NCBI GenBank assembly: GCA_021397835.1
Contig: JAJFZO010000889.1
Coordinates: forward strand, 372,001 to 436,000
Origin: Moringa oleifera
Lineage: Eukaryota > Streptophyta > Magnoliopsida > Brassicales > Moringaceae
Length of the DNA: 64,000 nt
Direction of reading: 5' to 3'
This document shows positions 58,201-64,000 of the stretch, one piece after another. The translations under genes were made by a program, and so were the position numbers. The notes under the pieces were generated by a model. It saw nothing but the letters and a program-made list of their open reading frames with translations, was not told where the DNA came from and made no database searches. Every line of letters begins with the position of its first letter. Position 1 is the stretch's first letter.

Positions 58201-61200
58201 AATCTTCAGAATCAACATGAAGTCCAAACTCCATAGATGCCAAACAAGATTGATTGATTGGGTAGGGAGGGCATTTAAGCTATGCAAAGTAAGCTACCTT
58301 TTCTGGTTGTGGTACTTGAAGTTTGTCCTAAAGTTGGTTGGAAACAAGCATCCAGTTACTGAAGCTGTGTGTCCTAAGGTATAGTTAACTCAGTCCAGCT
58401 GCCCGAGCTTAACATGCACTGAATTATTCTTATATCTATTGTTGCACATGGTAGCACCAAGGCTAATTACTTGGAGCATCCAGATGCATTTTCACTTGAA
58501 TTAAAATTCCAGCAAAGTCCATCATCTTATTGGATCAAAAAGCTCAACCAATACCACAATCAATGTTTAACAGTTGGGAATATAATATGCGAGGAGACAA
58601 TGACTACAAAAGTGGCCATTTTTCAAATCTAAAAGTCACCAACGCTCCATAAATCATAGCACAAATGATTGGAAATGCTAAATTGAACTCATTAGCACAA
58701 CTACAATATCCAATTAAAAAGATGATTCACAAAATTTAAAATACCATCATAATATTAACCTAACAAAGTTTGACTATCATTAAAATTATAACATTTTAGT
58801 TAATTAAGATTAAAAAAAAATCTATACTCAAAGCTTCAAACTTATATATATTTAAAAATTATGGTTTAAGTTCGCTTTGTCTCTGCAAAATTACAGCCAG
58901 GAATTGAAATTATAAAACCCTTAATCAAGATCGAGAGTTATCAATCTATCAATAGGTAACGTGATTTATAAGCATCATACAGTTCTGAAGATGACCGTTG
59001 AAATTGTGTACAAATAAGCAAAATGCCACAGATAGAAATTATATGTTGCCATCCAAACAATGAACAAGAGTAACTGCAGCCCACATAAAGCAAACTCCAA
59101 TCTGGAGCTAGAAACATGCAACCCTAACATGAAAACGGACTTTCTAGCTGGTATCTGTCTTATTCATTCTTTCCTTCTTTTTTTTCTTTCTTTTCTTTTC
59201 TTTTCTCCTAAGCAAAATCAAAATAATTGATAGCTAATCTTTTCATCCCCAAAACTTTCAGCTGATCATCTTTAGGCACCTTTTTGTTTTTGCTAATATC
59301 CCCACCATAACTTTCTAGCTGGTATGTGTCTCTACTGTGTTGTTTCTGCAAAATTTTCGAAGCAACAGCCACATTAGCATTTATGTAACTTATATACGAT
59401 AAAACATATTTTAATTTCTAAAATTTATATCACACAAAAGTTGTTCCACTAATCAACATTAAAATTTTAATTTTATATATTTAAAACTGTGAAATTCTAA
59501 AGAATATTCTCAGAGCAAACAATATTATAATATGACATCAATCAAAACAGTATTATGGTCTAACAAAATCTTACATCTGATAATTCAAAGCATTGATTTG
59601 TAAATGAACCGTACAAAGGTTCTTTATATTATACTTCATTTTGCGAGCAATAGCCTTTCCAATGATTGCAGGCCATCCTTTCAACTACTTAAGCTGATGG
59701 ACAATGCCATTTACATTAACAGAGCAAATTAATGTATTCACTTGTTTTTTTTTTCTTTCCCCTTCTTTTTCACAATGATGGCAGCCCATTTGCTGTGTAA
59801 TGTATAATGGCATTGATGTTTCATAAAAAACCTTAATCATGTTAGCCATAATCATAACAACATATGACCTCACAGCTGAATAGGATGTTAATCCTGCTTG
59901 CTCAATTAATCTCCAAAAATTATAAATAAAAAAGTACTTATTTTCTTTTGTCTTTAGTTTCTGCACCAGTTATTTGTTCCAAACAAAAGTCAAGAAATGT
60001 TTGGATTTGTCATTGTGCTCATCATTCTGAAAAACAATAACATGAATTTTTTTTTTATTGCTTTTGACTATAGATAAAGATACATCTTAGCCCAAAAAAT
60101 AGTTTTTTCTCCCACTTTCAATCGTGTTTCTTCTCGTCCAAGTTCAATCAGGTAGATTAAGATTAACTATAATCATTTTCAACACTCACATCAGGTACCA
60201 AGTTGATTTGGAGTATTAGCAAAGATTCTAACTATTTGGTGGAGAATGCCACTTTAATTTAGAGCCACTAAGAAGGCAATCTAATTTATGGGATTCCATT
60301 AGATTGCAATCAGCTGCTTTCCTGGCCTGAAAAAGATTACAGCTCCAAAGCAAACAAAAGATGGGATTTAAAGGGGTCCATCCTGTAATATCAATCAAAT
60401 TATAATTAACAGGTCATTAAAGGTGCAGCCAACAGATAGCTATTCTGTACTACAAAATCATGAATTCGAAGGTTGATGCAAATAGTTAGGGACAGAATGA
60501 CAAATTGGCTAAAGCCAAAGTGGCTTACAAATGAAAATACCCTGTTTTCCTGATCAGAATGTAAAGTTGGCAAGATAAATATACATGTTAGTTCCACATG
60601 ATTAATGGTGGTCCTAAGATCAAGCAGGACTCATCTAATCTAATCATCAAGTTTTTAGCTTCCCACATTTAAAAAAAAAAAAAGAATAAAACGGAGTTCA
60701 ATCTTGTGGGCTGCCCACCAAAAACCAAAGCTAAAAGAAAATTTCAAAAAAAAAAAAAATTAGTAGATTCAATTAGTACCTTTTTATTTTCTTTCGGGTA
60801 AGGAAAGCAAATAAGTGAAGCCCAAAAACTCTCAGCAGGGAAGAACAAGGAGGAAAGAAAATAAATCCCAAAAATATGCAGTAAATCACTGAAAATTAGA
60901 AACTGAAAAGCAACCCAAACAGACTAGTCATTATAGTGAGTAGACGTACCTTTTTTGTGAAGTAAATGGGTGCTAAGGCTAACCCATGGAGGATGAACTT
61001 GAGTTGAATCTGACTGGAAAAAGATCTGGCATGTATATCACTTTAGTACATAAAACAAAATCAGGAAATGAAAAGAAATTAAAGGTTCTATTCCCCGAAC
61101 AAGCGTACAAAAGCCATTAAATCAAATTGAGAAACGTATTATCTTAAAGATAGGGAAGGTTCAGGGCTCCTCAGTCCAATGGGTCCCAAGGAGCATTTGT

Positions 61201-61304
61201 TGTTGGAGATATGATTTGTGAAACGCAACTGCCATGTGGCACTTCTTGGGCAGCAGAAGGTGGGATGGACCCATTTTGATTGGGAAGCCCATTACATACA
61301 TAAA
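58201..61304. other. Intergenic DNA upstream of ATL gene 6
   Basis: 59010-59300 is paralogous to the gene 5 distal flank (53310-53640). The rest shows A/T runs (60668-60680, 60748-60760) and no convincing frame or element. Confidence 0.5.
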
Positions 61305-61313
61305 GCTCAGTGG
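61305..61313 (+). promoter_or_regulatory. Conserved AGTGG-centred promoter element, gene 6
   Basis: gctcagtgg lies 240 bp before the ATG. The GATAAG block that follows it in genes 3-5 is absent here. Confidence 0.4.
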
Positions 61314-61483
61314 AGTATCCGTGCCTCGGCAAACCTACAAACAAAAAAAAAAAAAACTAAAAAGATAAAACTTAACCGTGGGGATGGAGCGCTCAGCATA
61401 TTCCCAATTATATTCAACAAATTGAAATCTTAATAATCTTATATTAAGGTTCAACAGGCAAATTCAACCCCTCACCTTTCCCC

Positions 61484-61492
61484 TATATATAA
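61484..61492 (+). promoter_or_regulatory. TATA box, ATL gene 6
   Basis: tatatataa follows ctttcccc, 61 bp before the ATG. Confidence 0.6.
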
Positions 61493-61544
61493 TCCCCATG
61501 TCTAACCACCAGCAAGAAGTTCTAACTACCACAACTCAGTAAAC

Positions 61545-62222
61545 ATGCCTACTTCCACTTCCACTTTCACTTCCACATCCACCCAACTCTTCCAAGAGTT
61601 TTTTGAGGAAGTTTACTCGAGAAGATTGCTACTCCACAAACTTGGCCAATCATCAACAGCAGCGGCTCCTCCACCTCCAAGCAGCCATAACCCATCGGAT
61701 CCTTACAATGGTGACAACACCTTTGATGCAAATGTTGTTATGGTCCTCTCAGTCCTCTTGTGTGCTCTAATTTGCTCACTAGGATTAAATTCCATCATAA
61801 GGTGTGCATTAAGGTGCTCCGGTTTAGTGGCATCTGAGTCTGGTGGCAATCCCTCAACTCGTTTAGCAAACACAGGAATCAAACGAAAAGCTTTGAAGAC
61901 TTTCCCAACAGTAAATTACTCAACAGAATTGAAGTTACCTGGTTTGGACACTGAGTGTGCCATATGTCTGTCAGAGTTTGCACCAGGTGAACGTGTGCGG
62001 CTTCTTCCCAAATGCAACCATGGCTTCCATGTCCGATGCATCGATAAGTGGCTCAGTTCGCACTCTTCTTGCCCAACATGCAGGCAATGCCTAATTGAGA
62101 CCTGCCAAAAGATAGTTGTTTGCTGCCAGGCCAGCTCATCAGAACCTGCTCAACCAGTACAGGAGACCATTGTGCACATAGCACCACTAGAACCTGAAGG
62201 TTTGACACGTGATTACAGGTGA
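61545..62222 (+). CDS. ATL: ATL-family RING-H2 finger E3 ubiquitin ligase, gene 6 (ATL78-like)
   Basis: An intact single-exon gene of 225 codons, the longest of the cluster. A Ser/Thr-rich start (residues 1-14) precedes SRRLLL (25-30; an Arg replaces the Lys of its neighbours), then a Pro-rich linker. The transmembrane helix spans about 64-86 ([20 protein letters not shown]). GLD is at 134-136. RING-H2 ligands are C138, C141, C157, H159, H162, C165, C176 and C179, with CAIC and CPTC where genes 1-5 have CVIC and CPKC. The tail is APLEPEG (213-219). The helix, [19 protein letters not shown] and RING agree best with canonical ATL78 as I remember it, so this may be the ancestral, orthologous member. 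Membrane-anchored E3 activity is inferred. Confidence 0.95.
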   Translation: MPTSTSTFTSTSTQLFQEFFEEVYSRRLLLHKLGQSSTAAAPPPPSSHNPSDPYNGDNTFDANVVMVLSVLLCALICSLGLNSIIRCALRCSGLVASESGGNPSTRLANTGIKRKALKTFPTVNYSTELKLPGLDTECAICLSEFAPGERVRLLPKCNHGFHVRCIDKWLSSHSSCPTCRQCLIETCQKIVVCCQASSSEPAQPVQETIVHIAPLEPEGLTRDYR

Positions 62223-64000
62223 ATTACATCTTACTAATTGTATGCAATGCAAGCTGTAGTTCACCCCTGTGCCTAGAAGATTAGCACAGGTCACAGGCCA
62301 GCTTACCATCAAGAAGAAGCCTAGCTGTACTTGTAAGTTTGTACAAAGTACTAGATATTGTAACTTGTTCATTTTTTACACCCAATTGCATAATATCAAT
62401 GAATTAAAATCAATCATATGCAAACCTTTTAAGATCCACCAAAAAACACAGTGAGTCAACAACTAAGAAGCAAGTCAAAGTCTCAATAATAGACAGAGGA
62501 GGCAAATCACTTGGACCTCCCAGTTCTAACAGTGGCGGCAAATCAGCTTGGTCAACTACCAAAAGCTTTTCTTTTTGTTTATTAAAAAAGAAAAAACAGA
62601 TTCTAATAGGAACGGCTCAGTGCACTATAACAGAGGTATTACTCTAGTATAATATTCTTATAAGAAAATGTGTGAAATCCAACACAAATATAACTATCTA
62701 GTTCTCATCACAGCATCCAAAAGCACAAGTTGATGCTCAAGAATGAAAATTACAACAATGACCATAGAAGTCCTGGGACAATGTCATCTTAAGCAATCCT
62801 AAAAAATTGACCCAGATATAGGCAAGATACGACCTTCAATCAACATGCAATGAGAATGAGCCCGACAAAAGAATTTCCTCCAATAAATAGTACATAAAAC
62901 CAATGGAAGCTGACGCTGAATCCACTATGAGCTCAGTAAAACAGGGTTGTTGTATCACAATACTCATATGGAGCATCTCATTAAGGGAGCTGACTAACCA
63001 CACTAGTCCGACGGCCAACAATTCATTTGCCCAGGCTAAAGGTATCATGATGCAATCACAAAGCAGACCATCTATTGGGGGGTTGTAGGGATAGAGCAGT
63101 AGCAATAAGTCTGGTGACTGTAACTTTGACGGCTGCATAAGTCAATATCCCAAATAACTTCTGAGATGCCAGAAGAGGTGAATAGATGGTTACACCAATT
63201 AATGGCAAATAAACAAGAATTTAAGCTGAAAGCGAGCCTAGCTTGTGACTCTCATAGGACCATATTTAATATCATATCATTCACAGGTCCTAGTCAATAA
63301 CCAAAGGAAGGTTCACTCTGAGTTTCCTACTTAGTATCCTTCATTTAAGTTTGCACAACAAGGTGAATAAAACTTTGTGTACCAACTGCTGAATGAACAC
63401 CATTCAAAATTTGGGAAGACATGCTAACAAAAAGAGTGGAAACTATGAGTGTCAATACTTCTACAGGAGCAAGGAATCCATGTCTAACACTCATCACATG
63501 CATCTTGGAACCTTATCACCATGTCTAGATCCCTTGAAATATATTCTCAATCTTGGACAATTCCAATGAGCTTGTGGCACTTCTTCACGCCTTAAAACAT
63601 GGAGTGAGACATACTTAATGAGGAAAACTACAAGCATAATGAAAAAAGTTATTAGGTGGTTGGCCAATTAGCCCAATATGCATGAAGTGAAAGCAAGGAA
63701 GTGAAAAAGGAGGTGAAGAATAAGGGAAAACAGCCAGCACCTGTGCAATGAATTAAGGCCAGAGAGATTATCATAAAATTTTGACTGTTCTTATCTTTCT
63801 CCAAAGAAGAACACTTGCGGCAAGGTCCAAGAGCAAATTATCTCATACCATTTAACATTTTTAAATATAGATGATATAGTTAGAAATTTCTTATAAATTA
63901 AAAAATAAAAGGTGCACAATAGAAATGAACAGAATATGAAAATGAATGGATGGTTTTGTAAATAACATAAAGTTCAAAAACAATGGTATAAATATTACTA
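62223..64000. other. 3' flank of gene 6 and unassigned DNA
   Basis: The first 200 bases are probably 3' UTR. From 62640 on the composition is less AT-rich than most intergenic parts, but no frame on either strand looks coding. A 100-codon minus frame at 62836-63138 shows no domain. It may be intron or UTR of a neighbour beyond the right edge. Confidence 0.4.

Noticed and set aside
62836..63138. 100-codon minus-strand frame downstream of gene 6
   Set aside because: No domain, signal or paralogue; no splice or promoter context was convincing.

Overview
The window is nuclear DNA of a flowering plant, most likely a eudicot. The evidence is AT-rich sequence, intronless ATL-type RING-H2 genes, GT/AG splice sites and plant retroelements (LINE-1, Ty1/copia, Athila-like Ty3/gypsy and CACTA). 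I cannot name the species.

The core is a tandem cluster of six intact, single-exon ATL RING-H2 E3 ubiquitin-ligase genes, all on the + strand (14779-15420, 24655-25296, 28869-29513, 42748-43416, 55117-55782, 61545-62222), plus one RING-less pseudogene (about 57870-58197). From memory of the family, the cluster corresponds to the tandem ATL75-ATL78 group of Arabidopsis. Genes 1 and 2 form one pair, genes 3, 4 and 5 a second subgroup, and gene 6 stands apart and looks most like canonical ATL78. Flanks were duplicated with the genes: kilobases of intergenic sequence are recognisably paralogous, a TATA box lies 57-82 bp before every ATG, and a short AGTGG-centred element lies 185-266 bp before every ATG. 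Genes 3-5 also share a GATAAG-containing block. Each product should be a small membrane-anchored ligase: N-terminal SRKLL-type segment, one transmembrane helix, GLD motif, C3H2C3 RING-H2, and a conserved PLEPEG-type tail that is altered in gene 3.

The rest is mostly decayed transposable elements. Left to right: LINE-1 endonuclease/RT (1-1740, -); the last exon of an unidentified spliced gene (4086-4488, +); a nearly complete but stop-riddled copia body (5830-9845, +); a second LINE RT (18500-19780, -) with internal tandem duplications; a copia element with both LTRs but no RT (20284-22724, -) and a related fragment in opposite orientation (39940-40430, +); a copia 5' part (32390-34340, +) abutting an Athila-like gypsy element (34350-38580, -) that holds its RT segment twice; a gypsy gag/protease fragment (44870-45560, -); and a near-full-length copia element with LTRs (46502 to about 53035, -).

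The most striking structure is inside that last copia element. A 2.1-kb CACTA transposon (47744-49828) is inserted in the reverse-transcriptase domain and carries three exons with introns captured from an HD-ZIP class IV homeobox gene, covering the START-domain region. This is a Pack-CACTA gene-capture event nested in a retrotransposon, between ATL genes 4 and 5. I found no tRNA, rRNA or CRISPR features.
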